Origin: Leptothrix discophora
GTDB taxonomy: Bacteria; Pseudomonadota; Gammaproteobacteria; Burkholderiales; Burkholderiaceae_C
Length of the DNA stretch: 64,000 nucleotides
Direction of reading: 5' to 3'
Assembly (NCBI RefSeq): GCF_030705305.1
Contig: NZ_JAUZEE010000003.1
Location: 248,001 to 312,000 of the forward strand
Under the pieces are notes generated by a model. It was not told the DNA's origin. It ran no database searches and saw nothing but the letters and a program-made list of their open reading frames with translations. This document shows positions 33,909 to 45,323 of this stretch, one piece after another (within the stretch, counting starts at the first letter, position 1; every line of letters begins with the position of its first letter). The position numbers were made by a program, and so were the translations under genes.

Positions 33909-35300
33909 TCAATGCGCCGCCTGCTGGACCTGCGCCTCGGGCATGACGCGGCGCAGCGCGGCCATGAAGTCGGCCTCGATGCGGTGCAGCGCCGCCTCGG
34001 TGTGGCCCTCGAAGCGCAGCACCAGCACCGGCGTCGTGTTGGATGCGCGGATCAGGCCGAAGCCGTCCGGGTAGTCGCCGCGCAGGCCGTCGATGGTGCC
34101 GATCGTGGCGCCGGGGAAGTCGGCCTGGGCGATCAGGCGCTCGACGATCTCGTGCTGGTTTCCGGCCGGCACCGCGACGTTCAGTTCGGGCGTGCTGTAG
34201 CTGGTCGGCAGGACCTTGAGGACGGCGCTCGGATCGTCGAAGCGAGACAGGATCTCCAGCAGCCGCGCGGCGGTGTAGGTCGCGTCGTCGAAGCCGTACC
34301 AGCGCTCGCCGAAGAAGATGTGGCCGCTCATCTCGCCGGCCAGTGGCGCGCCGGTCTCGCGCAGGCGGGCCTTGACCAGCGAGTGGCCGGTCTTCCACAT
34401 CATCGGCACGCCACCGGCGTCGAGGATGCCGGCGGGCAGGCGCTGCGAGCACTTGACGTCGAAGATGATGGTCGCCCCCGGCTGGCGGGCCAGGATGTCG
34501 CGGGCGAACAGCAGCATCTGGCGGTCCGGGAAGATGATCTCGCCGTCGCGCGTGACCAGCCCGAGCCGGTCGCCGTCGCCGTCGAAGGCCAGGCCCAGCT
34601 CGGCCTCGGTCGCGTGCACGACCTTGACCAGGTCGGCCAGGTTCTCGAGCTTGGACGGGTCCGGATGGTGGTTGGGGAAATGGCCGTCGACGCGGCTGTA
34701 CAGGTCGATGACCTCGCAGCCCAGCGCACGCAGGATGCCGGGAGCCGAGGCGCCGGGAATGCCGTTGCCCGAATCGACGACGACCTTCATCGGCCGTGCC
34801 AGGCGGCAGTCGCTGGTGATGCGGTGGCCGTACTCCGGCACGATGTCCATGGCCGCGATGCGCCCGCCCGGCGCCTGCACGTAGTCCTCGGTTTCCATGC
34901 GCCGGCGCAGGCCCTGGATGGTCTCGCCGTGGATGGCCACGCCGGCCAGCACCATCTTGAAGCCGTTCCAGTCCTTCGGGTTGTGGCTGCCCGTGACCTG
35001 GATGCCGCTGCGGCAGCCCTGCGCGCCACGGGTCGCGGCGACGTAGTACAGCATCGGTGTGGTGACCGCGCCCAGGTCGACCACGTCCAGCCCGGTCGAC
35101 GCCAGCCCGCGCATCAGCGCGGCGGCCAGCCCCGGCCCCGACAGGCGCCCGTCACGCCCGACCGCGACCGCCTTCTCGCCGGCCGCGAGCGCCTCGCTGC
35201 CGAAGGCGCGACCGAGGTGCTCGGCAAAGGTCTCGTCGAGGGCCTGGCCGACGATGCCGCGGATGTCATAGGCCTTGAAGGCCGAGGGCGTGAGTTGCAT
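33909..35300 (-). CDS. Phosphomannomutase / phosphoglucomutase
   Basis: A 463-aa alpha-D-phosphohexomutase of the AlgC/ManB type, interconverting hexose 6- and 1-phosphates to supply GDP-mannose or UDP-glucose pathways. The phosphoserine is Ser105 in TGSHNP, the magnesium loop is DGDGDR (240-245), the sugar-specificity loop is GEMSGHIFF, and the C-terminal phosphate-binding RASNTTPVLVLRFEG is intact. Length is typical. It is 29 bases upstream of waaA on the same strand, so the two probably form an envelope-polysaccharide operon. Confidence 0.93.
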   Translation of the reverse strand: MQLTPSAFKAYDIRGIVGQALDETFAEHLGRAFGSEALAAGEKAVAVGRDGRLSGPGLAAALMRGLASTGLDVVDLGAVTTPMLYYVAATRGAQGCRSGIQVTGSHNPKDWNGFKMVLAGVAIHGETIQGLRRRMETEDYVQAPGGRIAAMDIVPEYGHRITSDCRLARPMKVVVDSGNGIPGASAPGILRALGCEVIDLYSRVDGHFPNHHPDPSKLENLADLVKVVHATEAELGLAFDGDGDRLGLVTRDGEIIFPDRQMLLFARDILARQPGATIIFDVKCSQRLPAGILDAGGVPMMWKTGHSLVKARLRETGAPLAGEMSGHIFFGERWYGFDDATYTAARLLEILSRFDDPSAVLKVLPTSYSTPELNVAVPAGNQHEIVERLIAQADFPGATIGTIDGLRGDYPDGFGLIRASNTTPVLVLRFEGHTEAALHRIEADFMAALRRVMPEAQVQQAAH

Positions 35301-35389
35301 GGTGGGGGCTGGCGCGGGCAGGCGCCGAGTGGGGTCGGGACGGGCGGGATTCTAGGGAGCCCCGCCGACCGCCCTGCCCTCGGGGGCCG

Positions 35390-36940
35390 TCACATCACCG
35401 CACCGAGCTGCCACGGCACGAACTCGTTCTGCCCGTAGCCATGCCGTTCGCTGGCGGTGCGTTCGCCGGAGGCCGTGCGCAGCATCTGCCGGAAGATCTG
35501 TTCGCCGATCTCGTCGATGCTGGCCAGGCCGTCCACGATGGGGCCGCAGTCCAGGTCGATGTCTTCCTGTTGACGCTGCCAGAGGGCCGTGTTGGTCGAC
35601 AGCTTCAGCGACGGCGACGGCGCGCAGCCGTAGGCCGAGCCGCGGCCGGTGGTGAAGCAGATGAGGTTGGCCCCGCCGGCGACCTGGCCGGTCGCGGAGA
35701 CCGGGTCGTAGCCCGGCGTGTCCATGTAGAGCAGGCCGTGCGTGCCGGCCGGCACCGGCTCGGCGTACTCGAGCACGTCGACCAGCGCGGTCGTGCCGCT
35801 CTTGGCGATGGCACCGAGCGATTTCTCGAGGATGGTGGTCAGCCCGCCCGCCTTGTTGCCCGACGAGGGGTTGTTGTCCATCTGCATGTGGTTGCGCGCG
35901 GTGTAGTCCTCCCACCAGCGGATGCGCGCCAGCAGCTTGTCGGCCACGCCCTGCGAGACCGCGCGGCGCAAGAGCAGGTGCTCGCCGCCGTAGATCTCGG
36001 GCGTCTCCGACAGGATGGCGCTGCCGCCGTGCGCGACCAGCCGATCGACCGCCGCGCCCAGCGCCGGGTTGGCGCTGATGCCGGAGTAGCCGTCCGAGCC
36101 GCCGCATTGCAGGCCGACCACCAGGTGACGGGCCGACACGGTCTGGCGCTGCACCCGGTTGGCGTCCGCCAGCAGGCGCTGGACCGCCTCGATGCCGCGC
36201 GCCACCGTCCTGGCGGTGCCGCCGCTGTCCTGGATCGTGAAGGTCACCAGCCGGGTGCCCTCCTCCAGGGCCTCCTGGGCCACGAGGCCCTGGATCTGGT
36301 TGGTCTCGCAGCCCAGGCCGACGATCAGCACCGCCGCGAAGTTGGCATGCCGCGCGTAGCCGCCCAGCGTGCGCCGCAGCACCGTGATCGGCTCGCCCTC
36401 GCTGGCGGTGGCGCAGCCCGCGCCGTGGGTCAGCGCGACCACGCCGTCGACGTTCGGATAGGGTGCCAGCGCCTGCGGGTGGATGTCGCGGCGGAAGTGG
36501 TCGGCAATCGCCCGTGCGGCGGTGGCCGAGCAGTTCACCGAGGTCAGGATGCCGATGTAGTTGCGCGTCGCGACACGGCCGTCGGCCCGCACGATGCCCT
36601 CGAAGGTGGCCGGCTCGGCCGGTGCGGCCGGATGGCGCGCATCGACGCCGACCTCGTGGCTGCGGGCGAACTCGGCATAGCGCAGGTTGTGGCTGTGCAC
36701 ATGCTGGCCGGCCGCCACGGCCGCGCTGGTGTGGCCGATGACCTGGTTGTAGCGCCGCACCGGCGTGCCTTCGGGCAGGTCGCGCAGCGCGATCTTGTGG
36801 CCCGGCGGGACCAGGCCCGCCACGGTCACGCCCAGGCTCTCCAGCCGGGTGCCGGACAGCAGCTGGCGGCGCGCGATGGCGACGTCATCGGCGGGATGGA
36901 TGCGGATGGCCGGATCGGTCCGGCTCGGGTCGTGACTCAT
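35390..36940 (-). CDS. Altronate dehydratase family (UxaA-like) sugar-acid dehydratase, probably L-fuconate dehydratase
   Basis: A 516-aa iron-dependent dehydratase. An N-terminal SAF-like domain (about 5-100, IRIHPADDVAIARRQL...PRRYN-type ending) leads to the catalytic part with FEGIVRADGRVATRNYIGI, the Cys-containing GLGCETNQI, LQCGGSDGYSGISANPALG, and DNNPSSGNKAGGLTTI. Altronate-family enzymes act on D-altronate, D-arabinonate, L-galactonate or L-fuconate. Its neighbours (two SDRs, an FAH hydrolase, a lactonase and sugar ABC transporter) point to L-fuconate to 2-keto-3-deoxy-L-fuconate. It is the last gene of the operon; the ATG is 14 bases after the FAH stop. Confidence 0.85.
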   Translation of the reverse strand: MSHDPSRTDPAIRIHPADDVAIARRQLLSGTRLESLGVTVAGLVPPGHKIALRDLPEGTPVRRYNQVIGHTSAAVAAGQHVHSHNLRYAEFARSHEVGVDARHPAAPAEPATFEGIVRADGRVATRNYIGILTSVNCSATAARAIADHFRRDIHPQALAPYPNVDGVVALTHGAGCATASEGEPITVLRRTLGGYARHANFAAVLIVGLGCETNQIQGLVAQEALEEGTRLVTFTIQDSGGTARTVARGIEAVQRLLADANRVQRQTVSARHLVVGLQCGGSDGYSGISANPALGAAVDRLVAHGGSAILSETPEIYGGEHLLLRRAVSQGVADKLLARIRWWEDYTARNHMQMDNNPSSGNKAGGLTTILEKSLGAIAKSGTTALVDVLEYAEPVPAGTHGLLYMDTPGYDPVSATGQVAGGANLICFTTGRGSAYGCAPSPSLKLSTNTALWQRQQEDIDLDCGPIVDGLASIDEIGEQIFRQMLRTASGERTASERHGYGQNEFVPWQLGAVM

Positions 36941-36954
36941 GTGCGCGCTCCTGC

Positions 36955-37821
36955 TCAGCCGTCGATCAGCGCCGGGTCCCAGGCATGCACCGACTGGTGC
37001 TGCTCGCCCAGGCCGGCGATGCCCAGGCGCATGCGGTCGCCGGGCTTCAGGTAGACGGCGGTCGGCTTGATGCCCATGCCCACGCCCGGCGGCGTGCCGG
37101 TGGTGATCAGGTCGCCCGGGTAGAGCGTCATGAAGCGGCTGATGTAGCTCACCAGATGAGCCACGCCGAAGACCATCGTGCGGGTGTTGCCGGTCTGGCG
37201 GCGCACGCCGCTGACGTCCAGCCACATGTCGAGCTGCTGCGGGTCGGCGATCTCGTCGGCCGTGACCAGCCAGGGGCCGACCGGACCGAAGGTGTCGCAG
37301 CCCTTGCCCTTGTCCCAGGTGCCGCTGCGTTCAAGCTGGTACTCACGCTCGGACACGTCGTTGACGACGCAGTAGCCGGCCACGTGCGCCAGCGCCTCGT
37401 CCTGACCGACGTAGCGGGCGGTCTTGCCGATCACCACGCCAAGCTCGACCTCCCAGTCGGTCTTGACCGAACCCTGCGGCAGCACGACCGGGTCGTTGGC
37501 ACCGACCATCGTGCAGGTGTGCTTGGTGAACAGCACCGGCTCGGCCGGCACCTGCGCACCGGACTCGGCCGCATGGTCGGCGTAGTTCAGGCCAACGCAC
37601 AGGAACTTGCCGCAGCCGGTCCACGGCAGGCCGATGCGCTGGTTCGCCGCCAGCAGCGGCAGGCGCTCGACGTCGACGGCACGCAGGGCGGCCTGGCCTT
37701 CGGGCGTCAGCGTGCGGGCGCTGATGTCGTGCAGCAGGCCGGACAGGTCACGCGGCCGTCCGGCGGCGTCGAGGATGGCGGGTTTCTCATGGCCCTTGGG
37801 GCCCAGTCGCAACAGCTTCAT
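36955..37821 (-). CDS. FAH-family hydrolase, probable 2,4-diketo-3-deoxy-L-fuconate hydrolase
   Basis: A 288-aa fumarylacetoacetate-hydrolase fold enzyme. The metal ligands lie in DWEVELGVVIG (Glu-x-Glu) and in the following VVNDVSEREYQ; the FLCVGLNYADHAAE and ITTGTPPGVGMG blocks are diagnostic. FAH enzymes cleave carbon-carbon bonds of 1,3-diketo acids. In the non-phosphorylative fucose or rhamnose route this gives pyruvate and L-lactate. The ATG at 37821 starts MKLLRLGPKG, typical of this subgroup. It sits 34 bases after the SDR stop and before the dehydratase. Confidence 0.87.
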   Translation of the reverse strand: MKLLRLGPKGHEKPAILDAAGRPRDLSGLLHDISARTLTPEGQAALRAVDVERLPLLAANQRIGLPWTGCGKFLCVGLNYADHAAESGAQVPAEPVLFTKHTCTMVGANDPVVLPQGSVKTDWEVELGVVIGKTARYVGQDEALAHVAGYCVVNDVSEREYQLERSGTWDKGKGCDTFGPVGPWLVTADEIADPQQLDMWLDVSGVRRQTGNTRTMVFGVAHLVSYISRFMTLYPGDLITTGTPPGVGMGIKPTAVYLKPGDRMRLGIAGLGEQHQSVHAWDPALIDG

Positions 37822-37855
37822 GGCGCGGTTCTCTTGGATCGGGATGGGTCGGACG

Positions 37856-39557
<1,702 letters not shown>

Positions 39558-39657
39558 TCAGCCCGCCGCCCCCCACCCGGTCCCCGACCCTGCACCCGCG
39601 CGGTGGTCAGCCGGCGGCACGACGTGCAGGACAGGACCCCACCTGGGTCAGGATCGA

Positions 39658-40596
39658 TCAGTCGTACAGGACGGCCGCGATCTTCGGGTCGGCGATGTTG
39701 GACTTGTCGTACCAGTAGAAGCCGGTGTCGATGCGGTTCGGCACCTTCTCGCCCTTGGCCGCCTTCAGGCCGTACTCGACGACCTTGTAGCCGATGCCCA
39801 CGGGGTTCTGGGTGATCGAGCCGGCGATGGTGCCGTCCATGATCATGTCCTTCTGGCCCTTGCCCGAGTCGTAGCCCACCAGGATCACGGCCGACTTGAT
39901 CTCCTTCTTGGCCGTACCGGCACCGATGGCGGCACCTTCGTTGGTCGCGAAGATGGCCTTGACCTTCGGGTGGGCCTTGACCATGGTCTTGAAGATGTCG
40001 TTGGCCTTGAGCTGGTCGCCGCCGTACTGGATGTCGACGATCTTGATCTTCGGGTACTTGGCCTTGATCTGGTTGACGAAGCCGTCGCGGCGGTCCTTGC
40101 CGGTGCTGGAGACCTGGTCATGCGCGATCACGGCGACTTCGCCGTCGCTGCCGATCATCGCGGCGACCTTGTCGGCAGCCAGCGCGGCCGAGGCCTTGGA
40201 GTCCGTCGCGGCGGTGGTCACCGGCACGTCGCTGTCCACGCCCGAGTCGAAGGCGACCACGGGGATCTTCATCTCGCGGGCCTTCTTCATCAGCGGGATG
40301 GCGGCCTTGGAGTCGGTGGCGGCGAAGCCGATGGCAGCGGGCTTCTTGGCCAGGGCGGCCGAGAGCATGTCCATCTGCTTGTCGACCATCTGCTCGGTCT
40401 CGGGGCCTTCGTAGGTGATCTTCACCTTGAAGTCCTTGGCCGCCTGCTCGGCGCCGGCGCGCACGGCCTGCCAGAACTGGTGCTGGAAGCCCTTGGAGAT
40501 CAGGGGGATGTAGACCTCCTGGGCCTGGGCGGCCGAGCCGAAGCCGGCCAAGGTCATCGCGGCGGTCAGGGCCAGAAGTTTGCGCTTGCAGATCAT
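39658..40596 (-). CDS. Sugar ABC transporter periplasmic binding protein (RbsB-like)
   Basis: A 312-aa secreted binding protein of the pentose/hexose CUT2 class. A signal peptide ends after AAQA (about residue 25). The fold motifs GFQHQFWQAVRAGAEQAAKDF, KKPAAIGFAATDSKAAIPLMKKA, VVAFDSGVDSD, VSSTGKDRRDGF and IFATNEGAAIGA are typical of RbsB relatives. The ATG at 40596 has an AGGAGA ribosome site. It lies between the permease gene and the L-fucose dehydrogenase-like gene, suggesting the imported sugar feeds this operon; L-fucose is the likely ligand. Confidence 0.92.
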   Translation of the reverse strand: MICKRKLLALTAAMTLAGFGSAAQAQEVYIPLISKGFQHQFWQAVRAGAEQAAKDFKVKITYEGPETEQMVDKQMDMLSAALAKKPAAIGFAATDSKAAIPLMKKAREMKIPVVAFDSGVDSDVPVTTAATDSKASAALAADKVAAMIGSDGEVAVIAHDQVSSTGKDRRDGFVNQIKAKYPKIKIVDIQYGGDQLKANDIFKTMVKAHPKVKAIFATNEGAAIGAGTAKKEIKSAVILVGYDSGKGQKDMIMDGTIAGSITQNPVGIGYKVVEYGLKAAKGEKVPNRIDTGFYWYDKSNIADPKIAAVLYD

Positions 40597-40717
40597 GGAT
40601 GTCTCCTGTTGTCGGGCTGCTTGGATGGAGGGGCGAGCCGCGTGTAGAACCCCGTTCACTTCAACGTCGCAGGCCACCGTCCGGCGCACATCCGCCGGCA
40701 CGGTGCGGCCTGCCGGA

Positions 40718-41737
40718 TCACTTGCGCTTGTTGCGCAGGTTGTCGGTGTAGACGGCCAGGATGATGATCAGGCCGGTCAGCACCATCTGCCATTCCTGCG
40801 CCACCGACATGATGCGCAGCCCGTTGATGAGCACGCTCATGATGAAGGCGCCGATCACCGTGCCGAGGATGGTGCCGGTTCCGCCGGCCAGCGAGGTGCC
40901 GCCGATCACGACCGCCGCGATGGCATCGAGCTCGTAGCCCTGTCCGAGCGCCGGCTGGGCCGAGTTCAGCCGCGAGGCCACCAGCAGGCCGGAGATGCTG
41001 CAGATCGCGCCGCTGAGCGTGTAGACGATGACCTTCCAGCGGTCGGCGTTGACGCCCGACAGGCGCACCGCTTCCTCGTTGCTGCCGAGCGCGAAGGTGT
41101 AGCGGCCGAGCTTGGTCTTGTTGAGGATGATGACGCTGACCACGCACACGCTCAGGAAGATCAGCGCCCCGTTGGGGATGGGCAGGAAGGGCAGCACCTT
41201 CTCGACCACCGAACCCAGCGAGATCGCGTCGAAGCCCTCGACGTCGCTGAAGTAGATCGGCCGGGCCTCGGTGATCAGCAACGAGGCGCCCTTGAGCAGC
41301 ATCATCATGCCCAGCGTGGCAATGAAGGGCGTGACCTTGAGCTTGGTGATGACCAGGCCCGAGGTGGCGCCCACCAGCGCGCCCATCACGATGGTGGCGG
41401 GCACGCCGATGATCATCGGCCAGCCCCAGTTGGTCATGAACACGCCGGCCATGACGGCGGTGAAGGTCATCAGCACGCCCACCGACAGGTCGATGCCGGA
41501 GGTGATGATGACGAAGGTGCAGGCCACCGCCAGCACGCCGATCACGTTGGTCGCCTGCAGGATGCCGATGAAGTTGTCCATCGTCATGAAGGCGTCGGGC
41601 TTGAGCACGCAGAACACCGCGATCAGCGCGACGAGGCTGGCGAAGGCCAGCAGCTTCTGGCGCGCAGCCGGATGGAACAGGCCTCGGCGCGGACCGGTGG
41701 CGTCGATCGGTGGCGTTGGCTGTGCTTGAGTGGTCAT
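40718..41737 (-). CDS. Sugar ABC transporter permease (RbsC-like)
   Basis: A 339-aa inner-membrane permease of the CUT2 class with about 9-10 helices. The diagnostic stretch GIDLSVGVLMTF (about 82-93) and the cytoplasmic EAA-like loop GRYTFALGSNEEAVRLSGVNADRWKVIVYTLSGAICSISGLLVASRL are clear, as is IGGTSLAGGTGTILGTVIGAFIMSVLINGL. It is encoded 62 bases after the ATPase gene and 120 bases before the binding protein gene and would function as a homodimer. Confidence 0.93.
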   Translation of the reverse strand: MTTQAQPTPPIDATGPRRGLFHPAARQKLLAFASLVALIAVFCVLKPDAFMTMDNFIGILQATNVIGVLAVACTFVIITSGIDLSVGVLMTFTAVMAGVFMTNWGWPMIIGVPATIVMGALVGATSGLVITKLKVTPFIATLGMMMLLKGASLLITEARPIYFSDVEGFDAISLGSVVEKVLPFLPIPNGALIFLSVCVVSVIILNKTKLGRYTFALGSNEEAVRLSGVNADRWKVIVYTLSGAICSISGLLVASRLNSAQPALGQGYELDAIAAVVIGGTSLAGGTGTILGTVIGAFIMSVLINGLRIMSVAQEWQMVLTGLIIILAVYTDNLRNKRK

Positions 41738-41799
41738 GGCGGGCGGGTCGAAAGGTGAGGCGGGGGGAAGAAGGCGGCGCGTCGTTCGGACCGTGTCGG

Positions 41800-43383
41800 T
41801 CAGGCGGGCTGGCCGGCCAGGTCGTCGACGCTGTCCGCCGGGTCCACCGACGAGGGCCGCAGCGTGGCCAGGTGCATGATCGATTCCTGTGTGGCCTCGG
41901 CCGCGGCGAGCTCACCGGTGATGCGGCCTTCGCACATCACCAGCACGCGGTGGCTCATGCGCAGCACCTCGGGCAGCTCGCTGCTGATCATCACGATCGC
42001 CTTGCCCTGCGCGGCCAGCGCGTCGAGCAGCTTGTAGATCTCGCTCTTGGCGCCCACGTCGATGCCGCGTGTCGGCTCGTCGAAGAACAGGATGTCGCAG
42101 TCGCGCAGCAGCCATTTGGCGATCACGATCTTCTGCTGGTTGCCGCCCGAGAGCAGGCGCACCTGCTGCTCGACCGAGGGCGTCTTGATCGCCAGGCGCT
42201 GCACGTAGTCGCGAGCGGTGGCGTGGATGGCGTTCTGGTCGAGCCAGAAGCCGCCGCTGCTGAAGCGGTCCAGCGTGGCCAGCACGACATTGGTCTCGAC
42301 GTCCAGGCCGGTGGCCAGGCCGTAGCGCTTGCGGTCCTCGGACAGGTAGCCGATGCCGTGCGCCACCGCGTCCTGTGGCGAGCGGATCTGCACCTTGCGG
42401 CCACGCACATGGACCTCGCCAGCGTCGATCGGGTCGGCGCCGAAGACCGCGCGCGCCAGCTCGGTGCGGCCCGCGCCCATGAGGCCGGCCAGGCCGAGGA
42501 TCTCGCCACGGCGCAGCGTGAAGCTGGCGTTCCTGATCGCGTGGCCGCGGCTGATGCCCCGCACGTCGAGCAGCACCTCGTTGGCCGAGGTGTCGGGCAC
42601 GACCCGGTGGGCGGTGTCGAGCGTGCGGCCCACCATCATCGAGATGATCGTCTCCATCGGCGTGCCGGCGGTGGGCACCGTGCCGATGTACTGGCCGTCG
42701 CGCATGACGGTGACGCGGTCGGAGATCTGCTTGAGCTCGTCCATCTTGTGCGAGATGTAGACGATGCCCACGCCCTGCGCCTTCAGGCCGCGGATGATGC
42801 GGAACAGCTCGGCGATCTCGGCATCGTTCAGCGCCGCGGTCGGCTCGTCCATGATCAGCACGCGCGAGTCGAAGCTCAGCGCCTTGGCGATCTCCACCAT
42901 CTGGTGCTTGGCCACGGTCAGCTCGCCGACGACGGTGCGCGGATCCAGGTGCAGGTGCATGCGCGCGAAGATCGCCGCCGCCTGCGCGTTGATCGCATCC
43001 TCGTCCAGCACCAGGCCGAAAAGCTTCATCGGCTCGCGCCCGACGAAGATGTTGTGAGCCGCGCTCAGGTGGTTCATCAGGTTGAGTTCCTGATGGACGA
43101 TGCCGATGCCCAGCGCCTGCGCGGCACGCGGGTCGGCGATCTCGACCGGCTGGCCGTCGATCCTCACCTCGCCGGAATCCTTCTGGTAGACGCCGGCCAG
43201 CACCTTCATCAGCGTGGACTTGCCCGCGCCGTTCTCGCCCATCAGCGCGTGGACCTCGCCGCCGAGCAGTTCGAACCGCCCACGGTCCAGCGCCTTGACG
43301 CCGGAAAACGCCTTGCACAAGTCGGTGATCTGGACGATCGGCGTGCCGCGCAGGGCGGGCGTGGAAGGTGCGGCTGTGCTCAT
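41800..43383 (-). CDS. Sugar ABC transporter ATPase (RbsA-like, two cassettes)
   Basis: A 527-aa tandem ATPase of the CUT2 class. The first cassette has Walker [10 protein letters not shown] (49-57), signature region around [16 protein letters not shown] and Walker [12 protein letters not shown]. The second has a degenerate Walker A (GLMGAGRTE), signature [14 protein letters not shown] and Walker [13 protein letters not shown]. This asymmetry is normal for RbsA/MglA. It starts 35 bases after the lactonase gene and is followed by the permease gene. Confidence 0.94.
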   Translation of the reverse strand: MSTAAPSTPALRGTPIVQITDLCKAFSGVKALDRGRFELLGGEVHALMGENGAGKSTLMKVLAGVYQKDSGEVRIDGQPVEIADPRAAQALGIGIVHQELNLMNHLSAAHNIFVGREPMKLFGLVLDEDAINAQAAAIFARMHLHLDPRTVVGELTVAKHQMVEIAKALSFDSRVLIMDEPTAALNDAEIAELFRIIRGLKAQGVGIVYISHKMDELKQISDRVTVMRDGQYIGTVPTAGTPMETIISMMVGRTLDTAHRVVPDTSANEVLLDVRGISRGHAIRNASFTLRRGEILGLAGLMGAGRTELARAVFGADPIDAGEVHVRGRKVQIRSPQDAVAHGIGYLSEDRKRYGLATGLDVETNVVLATLDRFSSGGFWLDQNAIHATARDYVQRLAIKTPSVEQQVRLLSGGNQQKIVIAKWLLRDCDILFFDEPTRGIDVGAKSEIYKLLDALAAQGKAIVMISSELPEVLRMSHRVLVMCEGRITGELAAAEATQESIMHLATLRPSSVDPADSVDDLAGQPA

Positions 43384-43418
43384 GTCCGGGAAATGATCGA
43401 ATGCCTTGATTTAGTCGG

Positions 43419-44351
43419 CTAGAGGGTCAGCCCGTAGAAGGCCACCGCGTTGTCGTGCCGGATGGCGCGCTGCTCCTCGGGCGACAGGTCCTGCATCAGT
43501 TCGTCGCTCAGCGCGATCCATGCGGCGTAGTCGGCCGCCAGGTTGAGCACCGGCCAGTCGCTGCCCCAGATCAGCCGTTGCGGGCCGAAGGTCGACCGCA
43601 GCAGGTGCCAGACCGGTTGCAGCGCCTGGCGACCTGCGGCACCACCGGCACGGGCTGCGCCGTCCGCCTCGGTCAGCAGGCCGGAGACCTTGCAGTGCAG
43701 GCCCGGCCGGGACGCCAGCTCGGTCATGCCGGCACGCCAGGGCTGCGCCCAGTCGGCGTGCCAGCCGCCGGCCTCGTCGCGCGAGGCCAGCTGGGGCTTG
43801 GCGGCATGGTCGATCACCACGGGCAGGTCCGGGTGACGGTCCAGGAAGCGCAGCAGGTGGCTCAGGTGCCAGGGCTGCACCAGCGCGTCGACACGCAGGC
43901 CGAGGTCGGCGATGCAGGCCATGACCTCCGGGTGCGGCAGGCGCGCGATCCAGTCGGCCTCGGGCAGGTCCTGCAGCATCGGCCGCACGCCCTTGAACTT
44001 CGGATGGCCGGCCCAGCGCCGCAGGGCCGGGACCGACTCGCGCCGGCTCAGGTCGACCCAGCCGACGACGCCACCGATCCAGCCGTGCAGCGTGGCAAGC
44101 TGCAGCATGTATTCGGTTTCGGCCTCGCTGTCGGCTGCCTGGACCAGCACGGTCTGGCTCACGCCGTGAGCCTGCAGCAGCGGCAGCAGGTCATCGGGCT
44201 CGAAGTCGCGGTGGATCGGCGCCAGCGCCGGCACGTCGGCACGCAGCCAGCGGTAGTCGCCACGCGCCAGCCGCCAGAGATGCTGGTGGGCATCGACGCG
44301 CGGCGGTCGGACCGGATCGACAGGCTGGGCTGGGGCGGCGGGAGCGGTCAT
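43419..44351 (-). CDS. Amidohydrolase, probable L-fucono-1,5-lactonase
   Basis: A 310-aa metal-dependent hydrolase of the amidohydrolase-2 (COG3618) lactonase group. The opening metal motif is VDAHQHLW (19-26, D20, H22, H24), with the VLVQAADSEAETEYML block, VIDHAAKP (His ligand) and the late GSDWPVLNL Asp motif. Homologues open L-fucono-, L-rhamnono- or galactono-lactones. It is the first gene of the operon and diverges from the IclR gene across 86 bases. Position and partners make L-fuconolactone the best guess. Confidence 0.87.
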   Translation of the reverse strand: MTAPAAPAQPVDPVRPPRVDAHQHLWRLARGDYRWLRADVPALAPIHRDFEPDDLLPLLQAHGVSQTVLVQAADSEAETEYMLQLATLHGWIGGVVGWVDLSRRESVPALRRWAGHPKFKGVRPMLQDLPEADWIARLPHPEVMACIADLGLRVDALVQPWHLSHLLRFLDRHPDLPVVIDHAAKPQLASRDEAGGWHADWAQPWRAGMTELASRPGLHCKVSGLLTEADGAARAGGAAGRQALQPVWHLLRSTFGPQRLIWGSDWPVLNLAADYAAWIALSDELMQDLSPEEQRAIRHDNAVAFYGLTL

Positions 44352-44398
44352 GTCGGGGTAAGTCAGGAGCCGGAAACCGTGGCGAAGTTAATTCATCT

Positions 44399-44431
44399 GC
44401 GAACAGAATATCCATCAATGAACTCGTTCGC
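44399..44431. promoter_or_regulatory. Inverted half-sites in the IclR/lactonase divergent promoter
   Basis: GCGAAC (44399-44404) and GTTCGC (44426-44431) face each other 21 bases apart, and GAACTCGTTC (44420-44429) is itself a palindrome. They lie between the two divergent starts, where an IclR-type regulator would be expected to bind and control both directions. Confidence 0.45.
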
Positions 44432-44437
44432 CATGCG

Positions 44438-45262
44438 ATGAACCCCGAAACCAGCCCAGGACTTACCCGAAGCGCGGACCCTGCCCGGACGGATCCGGAC
44501 CGGGACCGGGAGCAGGACCGCTATCGCGCCCCGGCGCTGGACAAGGGCCTGGACATCCTCGAACTGCTGAGCGAGCAGCCCACCGGCCTGACGCGCGGCG
44601 AGATCGTCAAGGCGATGGGCCGCAGCCCGAGCGAGATCTACCGCATGCTCGAACGCCTGGTGGCACGCGACTATGTCAGCCGCTCGTCCGAGGGCGACCG
44701 CTATGCGCTGAGCCTGAAGCTGTTCGTGCTGGCGCACCGCCACCCGCCGGTCAACCGGCTGGCCGCGCGGGCGGTGCCGGTGATGGAAGCGTTCGCACAG
44801 GCGGTCGAGCAGAGCTGCCACCTGGGCGTCTACGACCGCGGCAACCTGACCGTCGTGGCGCAGGTCAGCAGCCCGCACAAGCTCGGCTTCTCGCTGCGGC
44901 TGGGCGCGCGCGTCAGCCTGCTCGACACCGGCTCGGGACACGTGCTGCTGGCCTACCAGGACGACCGGCGGCGGGCCGAGATGCTGGCCTCGCACGAGGC
45001 ACTCGAAGGCGAGGTGCCGATGTCCGAGGCCGACCTGGCCGCCGCGCTGGCGCAGGTCCGCGTCGACGGCGGCTGGCAGGGCGAGAGCCAGCAGACCTTC
45101 GGCATCACCGACCTGTCGATGCCGGTGCTGGGCCCGGACGGCCACGCGATCGCGGTGCTGACCTGCCCCTTCATCCGCCGCATCGACCGCCATCCCGGCC
45201 CGGACATCGTGCAGACGCGGCTGCGCCTGGCCGAGGCCGCGCGCGCCTTGTCGATCCGCTGA
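44438..45262 (+). CDS. IclR-family transcriptional regulator
   Basis: A 274-aa regulator. After a charged, Asp/Arg-rich leader (1-30) comes the winged helix-turn-helix (about 33-90: LDKGLDILELLSEQPTGLTRGEIVKAMGRSPSEIYRMLERLVARDYV) and the IclR effector domain (about 105-270) with SCHLGVYDRGNLTVVAQV and the FGITDLSMPVL block. It is divergent from the sugar operon and very likely its regulator, sensing a pathway sugar or acid. No strong ribosome site precedes the ATG; a later start inside the leader is possible. Confidence 0.92.
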   Translation: MNPETSPGLTRSADPARTDPDRDREQDRYRAPALDKGLDILELLSEQPTGLTRGEIVKAMGRSPSEIYRMLERLVARDYVSRSSEGDRYALSLKLFVLAHRHPPVNRLAARAVPVMEAFAQAVEQSCHLGVYDRGNLTVVAQVSSPHKLGFSLRLGARVSLLDTGSGHVLLAYQDDRRRAEMLASHEALEGEVPMSEADLAAALAQVRVDGGWQGESQQTFGITDLSMPVLGPDGHAIAVLTCPFIRRIDRHPGPDIVQTRLRLAEAARALSIR

Positions 45263-45323
45263 AACCGGCCGCTGCGCGGGCCGTGGGAAGATCGTCGGGA
45301 CATCCCCGGACCCAGCCCGCACC

